From the NCBI GenBank assembly GCA_020744225.1, contig JAGMWG010000003.1, positions 620,001 through 684,000 on the forward strand: a stretch of DNA of 64,000 nucleotides, read 5' to 3'. The translations under genes and the position numbers were made by a program. Source of the DNA: Paraphoma chrysanthemicola. Its lineage: Eukaryota; Ascomycota; Dothideomycetes; Pleosporales; Phaeosphaeriaceae. The notes under the pieces are model-generated. The model made no database searches, had not been told where the DNA came from, and saw only the letters and a list, made by a program, of their open reading frames with translations. Shown piece by piece: positions 35,780 to 47,184 of the stretch (the stretch's first letter is position 1; each line of letters begins with the position of its first letter).

Positions 35780-36360
35780 ATGTATTTCTCTGCTGAATCC
35801 ATAATTGCGCCGGTCCACTTACTCGTTTACTCAACCCTGCTTGGCACCGAGCTCTACCAGAGCTTCGTCATGGTCAAAGTCGCATACCAAGCGCTTCCGC
35901 GCTCGGCATTTACTAGTCTTCAGAAGCGCGTCTTTCCCATCTACTTCCGAGGACAATCTATTTTGCTGCTGTTTCTCGGAGCTACAGTCCCACCGAGCGG
36001 AATCTTTTCGCTTGGTCGGCAGAGGAAAGTCTGGCTGCCTTTCCTTGTGGCAGGTGCAACAGCAGCACTGAACTTGCTTACTTTCGGCCCACGAACGCGG
36101 ACTCTCATGTTAGAGCGGGTGCATCAAGGTGAGCATCGTCATTTTTGTCGATCATCTGGCCTTTCCCTGATCAACAATCAGCAACTCGAAATGAGAAGTC
36201 GCAGGCAGATGCGGCCATCCTCAGTGACAAGACGAGGCTGTTGAATCGATCATTCTCAAGAGCGCATGCTATGTCTATTCATCTCAATCTCATAACGATC
36301 GGGGCAACTCTGTGGTATGGAGTGCTACTCGCGTCCAAATTAAGGTTCGATGACTTATGA
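35780..36360 (+). CDS. TMEM205-like (DUF4149) membrane protein, 175 aa
   Basis: Two exons, 35780-36128 and 36182-36360, joined through a 53 nt intron in phase 1 (RVHQ/ATRNEKSQAD). Landmarks: HLLVYSTLLGTELYQSFVMVKVAYQALPRSAFTSLQKRVFPIYF, typical of fungal TMEM205-like proteins, then two hydrophobic spans around residues 55-100, and a last span IHLNLITIGATLWYGVLLASKL. About four membrane segments in total. Function in fungi is not established; animal TMEM205 affects drug resistance and secretion. Length agrees with the family. Confidence 0.8.
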
Positions 36361-36819
36361 GCGTGTCGGGACTGTATAATATGTTATAGAGCACAGGGAG
36401 CGCAGGTGGAGAGCGATCAATCTGAGTGCATCATGATAGTACCTAGGTATTCAACGTTGAGTGCCGCATGAGGCGTTGCGAAATACAGAAAAGTTGACGG
36501 CGAGCTTGCTAGTCCCGCCGCTATTGATACCTAGCCGATTTAATCATTTGCACGTGCATGACAGCATCCTGACGACGTCGAAAAGACTGCTCACCCATCG
36601 CTCTTATATGCTAGTATGGTGGAGGAATATTGATCTCATTGCGCTGTGTGTCTGGCCCAGTTGTTGCCTTCTAACCGTGATGAAACAACGCGTCATGAAC
36701 GACCAACGAGAAAAAGGGCTAGCGCCGGTGCTGACACGGGCTCGGATGTACGTGTCCATCCGTTCCGTCATGTTGCAATCAACGTTCACCCTTTCCGCAT
36801 CATTCTGCCATACACACGG
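36361..36819. other. intergenic, promoter of Zn2Cys6 regulator
   Basis: About 460 bp. An open frame runs through part of it but has no motif; the regulator most plausibly starts at 36820. Confidence 0.45.
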
Positions 36820-39161
36820 ATGGCTGATAACGGGCATCCGTCCGCAAACAGGGCTGCAATTGTTCGCACGTCACAAGCATGCCAGCGATGTCGCAGTCTA
36901 AAAACGCGATGCCTACCGAGCCACCAGAATGGCGTTTGCCAGAGGTACGCAACCAATCGTGTCGCGCTGGTGGTATCGGCCCTTCCGTATTGCATACGGA
37001 CTAATCCTTATGCAGATGCTATGCGGGTAGTAAAGAGTGCAACTGGGCAGAAACAACGCGTCGAGCAAAAAAGACCCGAGCACCCTCGTGAGCGTCCAGA
37101 AGATTGGCAACACGAGCCAGCGCGATTGACATCTCATTAGGCGTATATCACAGGTCGAGCAAAAAATTGATGGATTAGTGGCAACCCTCACCAACCCGCC
37201 TTCCAAGCCATCCAATGTCGCTACAACAACACAGTCTACCAGCGACGGGCCAACGTTATCCTGCCCGCTACCACTTCAGGAAGTGTGGAAGAAGCAAGGA
37301 GCAGTAGCGCCTGGAAGCTGGCTACCATTTCCGGCTTCATTCGAACAAAGCTCTTCGCGACACGAACAAGATATTGAGGAAGCGCAAGACGATACTGAGA
37401 CGGATCGTCGTTTCGTTGAGAGCGTTCGATCTGTCCACGGTGGACCTGAAAGTATGTTCCAACCCTCAAGAAAACCAGAAGGACCAGTTGAGGACCATCT
37501 GATCGAGCAACTGCTTGCCCATCACGAAGCGGATGCTCTCTTAAACGACTATCGTCAAATGTCGACTTCGTTCCCTTTCGTCGTTGCACCTTCAAGCATC
37601 AGTGCTTGTGAGCTGTATGCAGAACGACCCATGCTTTTCCTCGCAATTATGACAGTAGCTTCTAGCCGTAATCATGAGCAACAGATGCGACTAGATGCGA
37701 TATATCGCAGAGAGCTCGCACAACGTACAATCATAGCACCAAGACGGACTTTGGGCTTGGTTCAAAGTGTTTTAGTGTACTTATCGTGGTTGGTGTTAAT
37801 CCATAAGGATTAGAATGATGATACTGACTGACATAGGTACCATTTCGTTTTCAGCCACAAGACGCAACAGATCTTTTTCTTACACCACTTGGTCATTGGT
37901 CTTTCGCTCGACATCGGTCTACATCAGGATTTTCAACCTCTAAACTTTCCTATGCGACCGGAGCCTCCACCACCCAGCCCTCGTGATCGACGTGAGCGAC
38001 AGCGGGCATTCCTTGGCTGTTACTATCTTGCATCAATGTAATCAACCACGTTTCCACACTTTTTGCTGATAACTGAATCTTTGGCCAGGATCGCTGCCGG
38101 TATGCAGAAGCCAAATCTGCTCAAACATACTCCACATATGTCTCAGTGGGCGCAGGACCTGAAAGACGAACGTGAGTATGATTCAGACGAGACCATCCAT
38201 TACCTGGTGGCCTTGCGACAGCTCGATGATCAAGTTCAAGATAGCCTGTTTACCGGTGACGCGGCGAACATGCCGCTCTCAGATGCACGCACACTCATGC
38301 ACATGAGATTTCTAGAAAGTCAACTCGCGGAGTGGAAAAGAGGAAGCCAGACTGCCGGTGCACAGCGCTGTAGGATATCTGTGCGATTACCAATTGTGAT
38401 TCAGCTGCTCACATATTGTAGTACTCGATCTCTCGTCTTCGTTCACGGACATGTTGCTGCACAGCGTCGCACTCCGACCGGCGTCTGCTCAATCGCAGCC
38501 AAGAATCAATGACTCCACGCAATTAGACGCTTTACTTTCCACATTAGAGGCTGGTAAGCGGTTTTTTGACGCCTTGCTATCATTCCCAATCCATGAATAT
38601 CACTTCATCTCCTTTTCGGAGTGGATGCGTCTTCCAACCGTCCTCATGACCGTCGCGAGATTATGCATACCTAGCGAAGCGCATACTGCCGTTGGTTGGG
38701 ATGTGAAAGCAGCTCAGGACAGAGTGCAACTCAACCTTTGCTTGGAATCTCTTTGCTACAGGATGCAACAACTTTCCACTCATGACAAAGCTAGACAGAC
38801 CCATCCTGACTTTTGGTGCGCCATGCGCTTCATTAATGATATGGCCAAAGCGTGGTATATGCGTCGCATCAGACCAGCCGTGTCTTCACAAACGCCGACG
38901 GAGACCATCCTTGGACAGACTGCAAGTGAAAGATCAGGGCCGAGCGCAGGCATAGTACCAACGCCGTTATCCGACCAGAACTTGCCGACCTTCGGTATGG
39001 ATGTTGGAAGCATGAATATGAGTATGGGTACGGACGACTATGGCGACCCATTCGCTTTTATGAAAGAACTCGACTTCGACATGGGGCAATTTTTCGACAT
39101 GGGAATCTGGGGCGATGAAACCTACAAGAGCATGGGCTTCGGTCATGGACTGTCCGAGTGA
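36820..39161 (+). CDS. Zn2Cys6 fungal transcription factor, 688 aa
   Basis: Six exons join in frame: 36820-36944, 37016-37087, 37141-37788, 37837-38037, 38089-38369 and 38422-39161. The binuclear zinc cluster spans the first intron: CQRCRSLKTRCLPSHQNGVC then QRCYAGSKEC, giving spacing C-x2-C-x6-C-x8-C-x2-C-x6-C. A basic linker and short coiled coil (RISQVEQKIDGLVATL) follow. The middle region has helical regulator-like sequence (LVQSVLVYLSWYHFVF, GLSLDIGLHQ, RQRAFLGCYYLAS). The C-terminus is acidic and Met/Gly-rich (GMDVGSMNMSMGTDDYGD), a likely activation region. It should bind CGG-type DNA sites. The co-oriented drug-efflux-type transporter 281 bp downstream is the obvious candidate target. 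Confidence 0.85.
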
Positions 39162-39442
39162 CAAGACTGTCGGAAGAAATTTCATGCGGTACGCCTTGTA
39201 GCTTAGGTTTTTCTATAATCTTGCGCGAACGCTTTGATCTGAGACTCTGCATAGTGAAGCACCTCGGTAACGAAGGCGTCGGAAAGAAAGCGAATTCCGG
39301 CGCTTGTCTCGCTGCGGCTAAAACACAAACACATTGGGGCTAGCGGGCCTTACCTGATCCTTCCTTGTCTCACAAAATAATTGTCGCCCTATAAGTGTTG
39401 CGCGACCGATGCTCGGAAAGCTGTACCTTCAGCAACTTAGCG

Positions 39443-41142
39443 ATGTCCAAATCTGTCTCTGTCATCCCAAGCGAGGAGGCAGTCGAGCTTCAAACCTTTC
39501 ATCCAGAAACAACGACGACAAGCCAATCGTCTGAAGATGTCCCGCGTGTACCAGATGCCACACAGTATCCGCGTGGTGTACGCCTTGTCCTGATTACGGC
39601 GGGTCTCATGCTCAGCATCTTCCTCTCTGCATTAGACTCGACTATTATATCTACAGCAATACCCAGCATCACCACTGAACTAGGCAGCGTTAGCAACATT
39701 GCGTGGTACGGTAGCGCATACATCATCACCAACGCCGCATTTCAACCTTGCTGGGGAAAAGCCTACCACTACTTTCCACTCATGAGAACATTTCTCCTTT
39801 CGATTCTGGTCTTTGAGATTGGCAATATCATCTCTGCCGCAGCTCCAAGTAGCGAGTTGCTCATCCTTGGTCGGATCGTTGCAGGAATGGGCGGCGGTGG
39901 TGTAATGACCGGCGCATTCATATCAATCGCGTTGACTGCCGGTCCAGATCATCGCGCTGCGTATATGGGCCTGGTCGGGATAACATTTGGCACAGCTAGC
40001 GTGGTTGGACCGCTTCTTGGTGGGCTACTTACGGACGGCCCTGGCTGGCGTTGGTGCTTCTGGTAAGTCAACTCTTATCGCATCGCTTCTTCCCACTAAC
40101 AGCTCGTAGGATCAGTCTTCCAATTGGATTTACGGCGGCTTTGACCGTGTTTCTGACTTTGAGAGATTCTTTAAAGCCTTTGGAGACCCCATGGCGCCAG
40201 AAACTCGTCAACTTGGACTTGAACGGCGGCATCTTGATCGCGGGTTGCTTCTGCTGTTTTGTGCTCGCTATGCACTGGATTGGCATGAACCCATGGACAA
40301 GTGCCCGTGTCGTCGGCAGCTTCATCGGCTTCGTTGTCCTGCTGCTTTGCTTCATTGCGAACGAATGGGTAATGGGCGATAAAGCTATGGTACAAGCCCG
40401 ACTCTTCAAGAACCGACTGTTGCTAGCAAATCTTTGCTACATCTTCTTCCTAGCTGGCGCTTTGTTCCCGCTGTTGTACACCTTGCCAATTCAGTTTCAG
40501 TCTGTTAATAGTACATCGGCATCGCAAAGCGGCGTTCGACTTATCCCATTGGTCCTGGGAGTTTCGGTCTTTACCATGATCTCCAATGGTCTCTTGACTT
40601 TTTGGCGACATTACAAACCGTGGTTGTTGATGGGCGCGCTTCTTGCAACCGCCGGCAACGCCGTCATCTATACGCTTGACGCCAACACTGTGACCAAACA
40701 ATGGATCGGCTACGAGCTCATCACTGCCACTGGTGTCGGCCTTGCGCTTCAGGTCCCTATGATTGCCAATCAAGCACTCGTGTCCGCAGACGACATGCCG
40801 GCAGCAACGTCTCTCACGCTGTTTGTTGAAAATTGCGGGACGGCATTGTTCGTTGCATCAAGTGAGGCAGCCTTTACGACCGGACTTCTGTCAAGCTTGC
40901 GCGCAAGCATTCCTCAAATAGAGGCGAAGCAGGTGCTTGATGCAGGCGCGACACAGATCCGGCAGTCGTTCAAAGGTGGTGATCTCGATGACATTCTTGC
41001 AAGCTATCTACGTGGTTGCAAGACAGGCCATCTTATTCCAGTTGCTTGTGGTGCAATAGCAGCAGCAATATCACTGTCTAATGCAGGACCAGCAGCCATC
41101 AAGGAGGTGAGGATGCGGATGAAGAAGCTACACGAGATATGA
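39443..41142 (+). CDS. MFS transporter, DHA2-type drug:H+ antiporter, 550 aa
   Basis: Two exons, 39443-40062 and 40110-41142 (phase 2 intron, CFW/ISLPIG). About 14 hydrophobic segments. Motifs: LDSTIISTAIPSI in TM1, WYGSAYIITNAAFQPCWGK, the antiporter motif C near GTASVVGPLLGGLLTDGPGWRWCFW. Basic/disordered N-terminus of about 45 residues, cytosolic. The family exports toxins, drugs or secondary metabolites across the plasma membrane; substrate cannot be read from sequence. The Zn2Cys6 regulator just upstream suggests a small regulator/exporter module, as often found at metabolite or resistance loci, but no biosynthetic enzyme lies beside it. Confidence 0.9.
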
Positions 41143-41346
41143 TCGAAGGTAGTACGTGCATTCACGACGCTAGCTCATATGGATGTTAACGTTTGTATTG
41201 CTCCGCTTCGAGCGTTGCCAGGCCAAGTTGCGGAATGCACTTTGACACAAAAATCTGACAACGACTTCCAAAGCACACGTAGCCTTTGCTGAAGATTATC
41301 TTCAAGCCGAATTCATACACTGCTCAACATCAACAGCCGGCAAATC

Positions 41347-41765
41347 ATGCAGCTCACAGCCTTGATCGCTCTTCTCGCAAGCGCTAGCACCAACGTCATG
41401 GCCGCCGACATCCCATCCTGCGCCCGACGAGCCACGTACAACGTATCCAGCCCAACCTTGAGCCAAGCACTCCTTCAACCAGTCCTTCAAATCGATGGAA
41501 ATCGATGCGCAAACATCTGCCGTCTCTTGCCGACCTGTGGAGGCTTCGCATCCTCCGCAAACAAGTTGCCTACGGACTGGTGCCTTATTTTCAAGCAGGA
41601 CGCGTACGTATCTTGTGCTACTTTGTGACTTACGAAGTATATTCGAAGGCTGACGTGAAGATTGACAGGACCTTTGAGAGCATTTTCGGTAGTGCGAATC
41701 AGTTGTTGGATGGGACTGGTGGCTTTCCGGTGTCGTATTGGGATGTTGCGTGTTTTCGTCCCTAG
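41347..41765 (+). CDS. small secreted protein, six cysteines, 117 aa
   Basis: Two exons, 41347-41603 and 41669-41765; the intron (GTACGT ... TTGACAG) keeps frame and adds the conserved-looking end FGSANQLLDGTGGFPVSYWD. Signal peptide MQLTALIALLASASTNVMA. The mature protein of about 98 residues has six Cys (SCARR, RCANICRLLPTCGGF, WCLIF, VACF), enough for three disulfides. The pattern C...C.L.P.C.GF......WC..F loosely recalls PAN/apple-like folds. Candidate effector or carbohydrate-binding protein; no family name can be given. Confidence 0.7.
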
Positions 41766-42360
41766 ACCTGAAATTGCCGGAGTGCTCAAAGCTTGATGAG
41801 ATGGACAGGATGAAGGGTCGAGTTTCTTGTAAGAGATAATGTGCAATAAAGCTTGGTAAAATAACCTTTTAGTCAGAGGCGAGCCTGCTTCTGACAGCAG
41901 CGACGGTGCGTGCCTCCACCTTTGATGAAAGATAACGCGCAAATACAATTTTAATGTTACTCTGGTTGTGACGTTCCCCAAGAAGCATTTCGTAATCAGA
42001 AAAGTAGCATGAATGCTCACGATGTGAAGCGTGTTGGTGTAACTGGATGACAGTTGTTTGTTGCGCATATTGCCTGCAGGGATCGAAAGCGAAAGCACTG
42101 GATACATAGGATGCAGAGTTCTAATCATGTCTCGCAAAGCTTAAAATGAACGGGACCGCATGGGCACGTTCTGGTTGTCCCGAGATGTGATGAGCATGCG
42201 CAGGGGCAGCGTGAGCGATGACGTGGGGCACGCCTAACTATTTCAAGACTTAGCGTTGTCACGCGCCCAGATGTCTGTGCGTAGGCGGCAACCCAGCCAT
42301 CAACATGTCCATCAATAGCGCTCCTTCCTGCTTCCTCCATCATCTACACCACTCAACACT
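41766..42360. other. intergenic, promoter of atg15
   Basis: About 600 bp with no coding evidence. The last 100 bp are CT-rich, common just upstream of highly used fungal starts. Confidence 0.5.
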
Positions 42361-44040
42361 ATGCAACTGCGGGCGTCACCTTCCAACATCTTCTTCGCTT
42401 CTACTAGACTAATTCTCGTGCTCACAATCTTCGCGCAGGCCGCGTTCTTTGTTGGTGTTTCGTGTTCCTGGACCCGATTCGGACTGTTCCGTGACACGCC
42501 ACGCATCGAGCAAGCCAAATCCACATCCGAGGCCGCGAGTGGACTAACGTTACGACACATTTTCCATCATGGTGCTGGCCAGTTGGGACCAAGGGCACGT
42601 AGGCTCGATATTTCACCCGAGCGAATGTCGATAGCAGATGCTGCGGACCAATATGGCCCCTTTCCAATCAAAACGTCAGCGGTGAAAATCGATCGGCCAG
42701 CAAATAGGATGTACAATGCACAGATTCCCATGTCGCCTGTCTGGATTGCCGAAGATGTCCCAGGACCCGATGTCGAAGATAAGGAGACTGTCATCAACTT
42801 CGCTTACATATCCGAGGACGCTTACAAGGTTGGACGCGACGATCCTGAGTGGTTGGATGTCGATGAACAGTACAACTCATCGATACCGTTCGGCTGGGAC
42901 GACAGCGGTATCCGAGGTCACGTGTTCAGCGATGATACCAACACCACCATCATTCTCGCTGTCAAAGGCACGACCGTGGCTATGTTTGAGGGAAACGGTA
43001 CTTCTGGCCACGATAAAGAGAACGACAACCTTATGGGCTCTTGCTGCTGCGGCCAAGGTGGTTCTTACTTATGGCGGAAGGTGTGTGATTGTCAAACCGG
43101 CACGTACACTTGCGACCAGCAATGTGTGAAAGACGAGCTGAAGAAACCGAACCGTTATTACTCGGCAACGCTGGAGCTTTACGATGAGGTTATCAAGATT
43201 TATCCAGAAGCCAACATAATCACCGCAGGCCATAGCCTAGGTGGTGTCCTCGCCTCGCTCATCGGGCTTCAGCACGGCATCCCATCTGTGACCTTTGAAA
43301 CATATCCTCAGGCCCTCGCAGCAAAGCGGCTTGGGCTTCCTACGGCAGGCGATATCACCCCGCTCAGGAAGAATACGGGAGGTTTCCACTTCGGACACAC
43401 TGCTGACCCTGTGTACATGGGCACATGCAGTGGGACATCAAGTTTCTGTTCGATTGGCGGCTATGCTTTCGAGACACTTTGTCATACTGGCAAGCGCTGC
43501 GCATATGATGTTGTGAAGGACTGGGGATGGAGACAGAGCACGTCGACCCACCGCTTACGATACGCCATCGATAACGTCTACAAAGTGTACGAAAAGGCGG
43601 CAACATGTGTGGACGAGGATGTTGACTGCGTTGACTGCTATCTGTGGAAGTTCGAGAATGGAACACATACTAAGCCGTCCACAACGACCACCACCGCACC
43701 CACAACAACTTCTACCAGGACAAGAACGGAAACATGTAAGACTCCAGGATGGTGGGGATGCCGCGACGAAAGCACCACGACGACAGGATCTTCCACTAGC
43801 ACGAGTCTATCGACCAGTTCCACTAGCACCAGCACTTGTCACACGCCTGGATGGTTCGGGTGTAAAGACAAGACGTCTGCCACGACTACCACAACCTCAT
43901 CAAGTGCAACAGCGACTACAAGCTGCACAAGCAAAGGCTGGTTCGGAAAGTGCAAGGATACCCCTGTAACCACCACTCCAGCTGCAGCAGGGCATGCTTT
44001 TGGGGTTGCAGCTCCGACCGCGAGGCAAACAGGCTCCTGA
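42361..44040 (+). CDS. atg15: autophagic lipase Atg15, 559 aa
   Basis: Vacuolar phospholipase/lipase that dissolves autophagic bodies after delivery through the multivesicular-body route. Single exon. An N-terminal signal anchor (ILVLTIFAQAAFFVGVSC) is followed by the lumenal lipase domain: SIPFGWDDSGIRGHVF, a Cys-rich stretch MGSCCCGQGGSYLW...VCDCQTGTYTCDQQC, and AGHSLGG with nucleophile Ser292; the later GHTADPVYMGTCSG carries the expected acidic region. These are diagnostic of fungal Atg15. The C-terminal 115 residues are Thr/Ser-rich with three copies of a C-x4-GW[WF]G-x0-1-C-[RK]D element, a common but poorly understood tail. Length is normal. Confidence 0.92.
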   Translation: MQLRASPSNIFFASTRLILVLTIFAQAAFFVGVSCSWTRFGLFRDTPRIEQAKSTSEAASGLTLRHIFHHGAGQLGPRARRLDISPERMSIADAADQYGPFPIKTSAVKIDRPANRMYNAQIPMSPVWIAEDVPGPDVEDKETVINFAYISEDAYKVGRDDPEWLDVDEQYNSSIPFGWDDSGIRGHVFSDDTNTTIILAVKGTTVAMFEGNGTSGHDKENDNLMGSCCCGQGGSYLWRKVCDCQTGTYTCDQQCVKDELKKPNRYYSATLELYDEVIKIYPEANIITAGHSLGGVLASLIGLQHGIPSVTFETYPQALAAKRLGLPTAGDITPLRKNTGGFHFGHTADPVYMGTCSGTSSFCSIGGYAFETLCHTGKRCAYDVVKDWGWRQSTSTHRLRYAIDNVYKVYEKAATCVDEDVDCVDCYLWKFENGTHTKPSTTTTTAPTTTSTRTRTETCKTPGWWGCRDESTTTTGSSTSTSLSTSSTSTSTCHTPGWFGCKDKTSATTTTTSSSATATTSCTSKGWFGKCKDTPVTTTPAAAGHAFGVAAPTARQTGS

Positions 44041-45160
44041 GCTGCATCATTGGGCAACTCTTAATACTAGAATGTGACGTTGTGTGCTCGCTGCCTTTTC
44101 GTAATATGCAAGCGCCCGGTTGGCGACGGGCGTCCGTTCATGCGTGGCCCGAACTCCCTCATCAAGTCCTGTACTTCCCACCCCGGACCAGACCCTCTTT
44201 TCGTACTCCTCAACGTTCTCCCTATGTTTTACATTCTAGCCACAGCAGCTCGACATGGTGCGGCCTGACGATATCTTGTAAGCTCTTCCTTAACGTCGCT
44301 GGGTAAGTCGTGAACGATGCCCGGCGTGTGCGTTCCAGCCAACACGAGCTCTGCAGCTTCCATCTTATTGCGAGGAAATTTCGCCCGATCGTACAGGACT
44401 TCATCGCGCAGTGGTGGTACGCACACTAGATGCTTCGGACATAGACGGTGACCGCGGTTCATCTTGCTATTTTGCACGAACCGCACTCCTCTGTCGGACT
44501 TTACTAGAACGAAAGACTTAGCCGGAAATGCACGCTGCCTACAGTTGGTAGTGTGGGCCAGGGATCGAGGAACATGAATTGCCACGAAACGGACGACAAG
44601 ACGCAATGTGGATTTCTCACAATTGTCCTCGATCAAGCCCCAGGAGTGCGCAGAGATGCAAGTCGTCGAATGACCCTCGGGCGTCATTGACAGCATCACT
44701 AGCTATAGCAGTCGTAGGACTGTTCTGGGTGTCGAGTTATAGTCAAGGCTGGCGCGAGGAGTGATGTAGACATTGGCGGTGGCTACATGAGCATAGTTTA
44801 CTCGGTATTCAACGACATAATCAGAGGAGCAGCATTCGGATACGTAGGTGTGACGATTTGCCAGGTCGAAATACAACACCTTTCGTGATAACGTAAATCA
44901 ATTCGACATGGCCTTAGAAACATGCGCGCAGCATCTAGACTAATTAAGACATACTTGAGTGCATTCCCCGCCAGTTAGGGTTCTCGCTCATCACATCAAT
45001 GGCAGGAGACAATATTTCTATCACATATCCTACACCGACCAAAGGGTGAGGACCACAGTTTGTATCCGATTTAGTTTGTCATGCGATTCAAAATAGCAAC
45101 AACGACAGTGGGATCGGCTGCGTTACAAATGCTTGCTACCAGCCCAATGCAATGCTTGTC
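44041..45160. other. intergenic, no supported gene
   Basis: 3' flanks of atg15 and of the convergent F-box gene. A minus-strand frame of 156 codons (44229-44699) has no recognisable motif and no splice partner; left unannotated. Confidence 0.45.
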
Positions 45161-46693
45161 TTAACGCCTTCTCCAGTCGAATCTCTCTTCCGTACCATGC
45201 ATCACCACATCGATACCGGATTCTCTCAGCTCCTCCCAAATTCCATCTACCCGGAGCGCATCACATTGCTCCGTGTTGGTCGCCTCCTCTACCCTATGTT
45301 CCTTGGTTCTCGGCACTCGACTGTACACTTGCCCACCGGATGCTATTGGAAGCGGTCGATTGAGTTTCTTCCGCCTCGGGGACGGCACTTCGGCTCGCGC
45401 AATTGGCTCGGTGTTTCGATCACACCATAAGTCCAGCTGCTTCAAAGTCAGAAAGCTATCGCGGTTCCAGAGCACGTTATGCGCCCAGTGGTCGAGCAAG
45501 TGTGTCGAATCGATGATTCCAATCCCCTGCAGCGTGCTTGGAAAGCGTGTGGTGCACAACGCTTGCCCCTCCGCGTCCTCGCTACTGTCAACAATAACGC
45601 TTTGTGGTACTACCAATCGCCTCAGTAATGGAAAATGATCCAAGCTCTTACACGGCGCAGCACGTAATCTTGCCACGTGGGCCCCGCGCCTACTGATACA
45701 ACTCACAAGCCTATTGGGGTTCTGTTCTTCCGTGACATCGATCTCGAGCGACGCCAGCTTAGGCAGCGGCGGCACATACTCGAGCAGCACATCCCATTCA
45801 AGTTTCTCGTTCGAACGCACCGAGTCTTCACGCCACACGACTCCGAGTGCAAGATGTTCCAAATCTTCCGTAAAACGCAACAGAGCAGGTACATATCGTT
45901 GATGTGCTCCAAACCAGAAGCAAGTTGTGGCCTCGCGCGAGAGTAAAGTGTTCGGCACGCCTATGACAAGGCTCCGGAGAGCAGATCGCGGTCCTTCTGC
46001 TGCGGGAAGATATTTGAGCATTATTGATGGGCTGTGCAAGCCAATTTGAAGATGGCGGAGAGTTGGTAGACGAACAATTTCCCAGGGCGGTGTCAGGTTC
46101 GTGGTGAAGCTGGTAAGGTTCTGGAATGCAGGGAGGTGCTCGAGAACAAGGTTGATATTTTGGTCGAAAAAGCTGTCCATCACCGGTGTTGTAGCTCGTG
46201 ATTGCTTATGAGACACCGTGATCTCGAGACTGTTTAAGCATGGTACAACAGCCAGGCACGCCCCGATGTATGCGCCCTCTTTTCCGCTTTCAATAGCATT
46301 GATCCAGGTGCTAAGGTCGAGTTCCGATTGTGCTGCGAAATGTTTACAAGCGTTTGAGACGATGCCATAGCGTCCGACGAGGCCAGCAGTATTCAGTGCC
46401 AAGCGTGGCATGTGTTCTAATAGATACATCGATCTAGACATGTTCCAACATAGATGCCGTACCTTACTGGCGAGATCAGGTCGTTCGATCATCGTTCGGA
46501 CCAGCAGCGATGTGGATGAGCAAACGTTCTCTGCCAGCTGACATTGTAGCGTTGGCGCCTGGAAGAGAACATTTTGGGCTGGGCCTCGCAGCCGACGACT
46601 TGTCAAAGCAAGGTTGCGAAGATCTGCATTCTGTTGCGGATCGGGCAGGTGCATCGCAATGTGAAGCAAGAGCTCGGTGGGAAGCTGCTCCAT
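45161..46693 (-). CDS. F-box protein, 510 aa
   Basis: Begins MEQLPTELLLHIAMHLPDP...DLRNLALTSRRLR, a standard F-box that would bind Skp1 in an SCF ubiquitin ligase. The rest is a long leucine-rich, irregular region typical of fungal F-box proteins with degenerate LRRs, presumably for substrate binding (LPTLRHLQIGLHSPS, LRRLVVPQSV, LTLKQLDLWC). Single exon, complete from ATG to stop. The substrate is unknown; such genes are expanded and fast-evolving in fungi. Confidence 0.8.
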   Translation of the reverse strand: MEQLPTELLLHIAMHLPDPQQNADLRNLALTSRRLRGPAQNVLFQAPTLQCQLAENVCSSTSLLVRTMIERPDLASKVRHLCWNMSRSMYLLEHMPRLALNTAGLVGRYGIVSNACKHFAAQSELDLSTWINAIESGKEGAYIGACLAVVPCLNSLEITVSHKQSRATTPVMDSFFDQNINLVLEHLPAFQNLTSFTTNLTPPWEIVRLPTLRHLQIGLHSPSIMLKYLPAAEGPRSALRSLVIGVPNTLLSREATTCFWFGAHQRYVPALLRFTEDLEHLALGVVWREDSVRSNEKLEWDVLLEYVPPLPKLASLEIDVTEEQNPNRLVSCISRRGAHVARLRAAPCKSLDHFPLLRRLVVPQSVIVDSSEDAEGQALCTTRFPSTLQGIGIIDSTHLLDHWAHNVLWNRDSFLTLKQLDLWCDRNTEPIARAEVPSPRRKKLNRPLPIASGGQVYSRVPRTKEHRVEEATNTEQCDALRVDGIWEELRESGIDVVMHGTEERFDWRRR

Positions 46694-47184
46694 CTTGAGA
46701 GTATTTGTCCTCTCGGATTGCTAACTGAGCGTTGGAGGACGAAGAAAATGCATCACCCAAAACTAGATTATACTACGAAGGTATAGCGGGCTGCACACGT
46801 GGGCTCTCACGAAGTAGAATGAACTGGGGATAGACGAGTCGCTGAAGATCTCAGTAACACCATCAACAGGTGTTAGATGATACTTACTACCAATTTCGAC
46901 AAATGTAAGCCGGCTTTTAGCCCGCCCCGTTGTACTCCAGTTTATTGCTAACTCTTAACGAGCGGGCAAGACCACCCAGGCCAACGGCGTGCTCGATTAG
47001 AAGGGCGTGTCTTGTCAGCGGCGTTCTCTGCTGATTGAGAAGCGGGGTGGCTGGTTCAAGCGAGACGAACTGCTGATGTAAGCGTCAATGGAAGCAAGAG
47101 ACTACACATTCTATTTTGTTCCTTTCTATGTCTTGATATCTAACTTATTCCTTTCAACGCATTCCGTCGTGAAGATTTCGTCGC
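46694..47184. other. intergenic
   Basis: About 490 bp; promoter of the F-box gene and 3' flank of the receptor gene. Nothing else supported. Confidence 0.5.

Noticed and set aside
44229..44699. Minus-strand frame of 156 codons
   Set aside because: No recognised motif, no hydrophobic signal, no clear introns; not distinguishable from chance.
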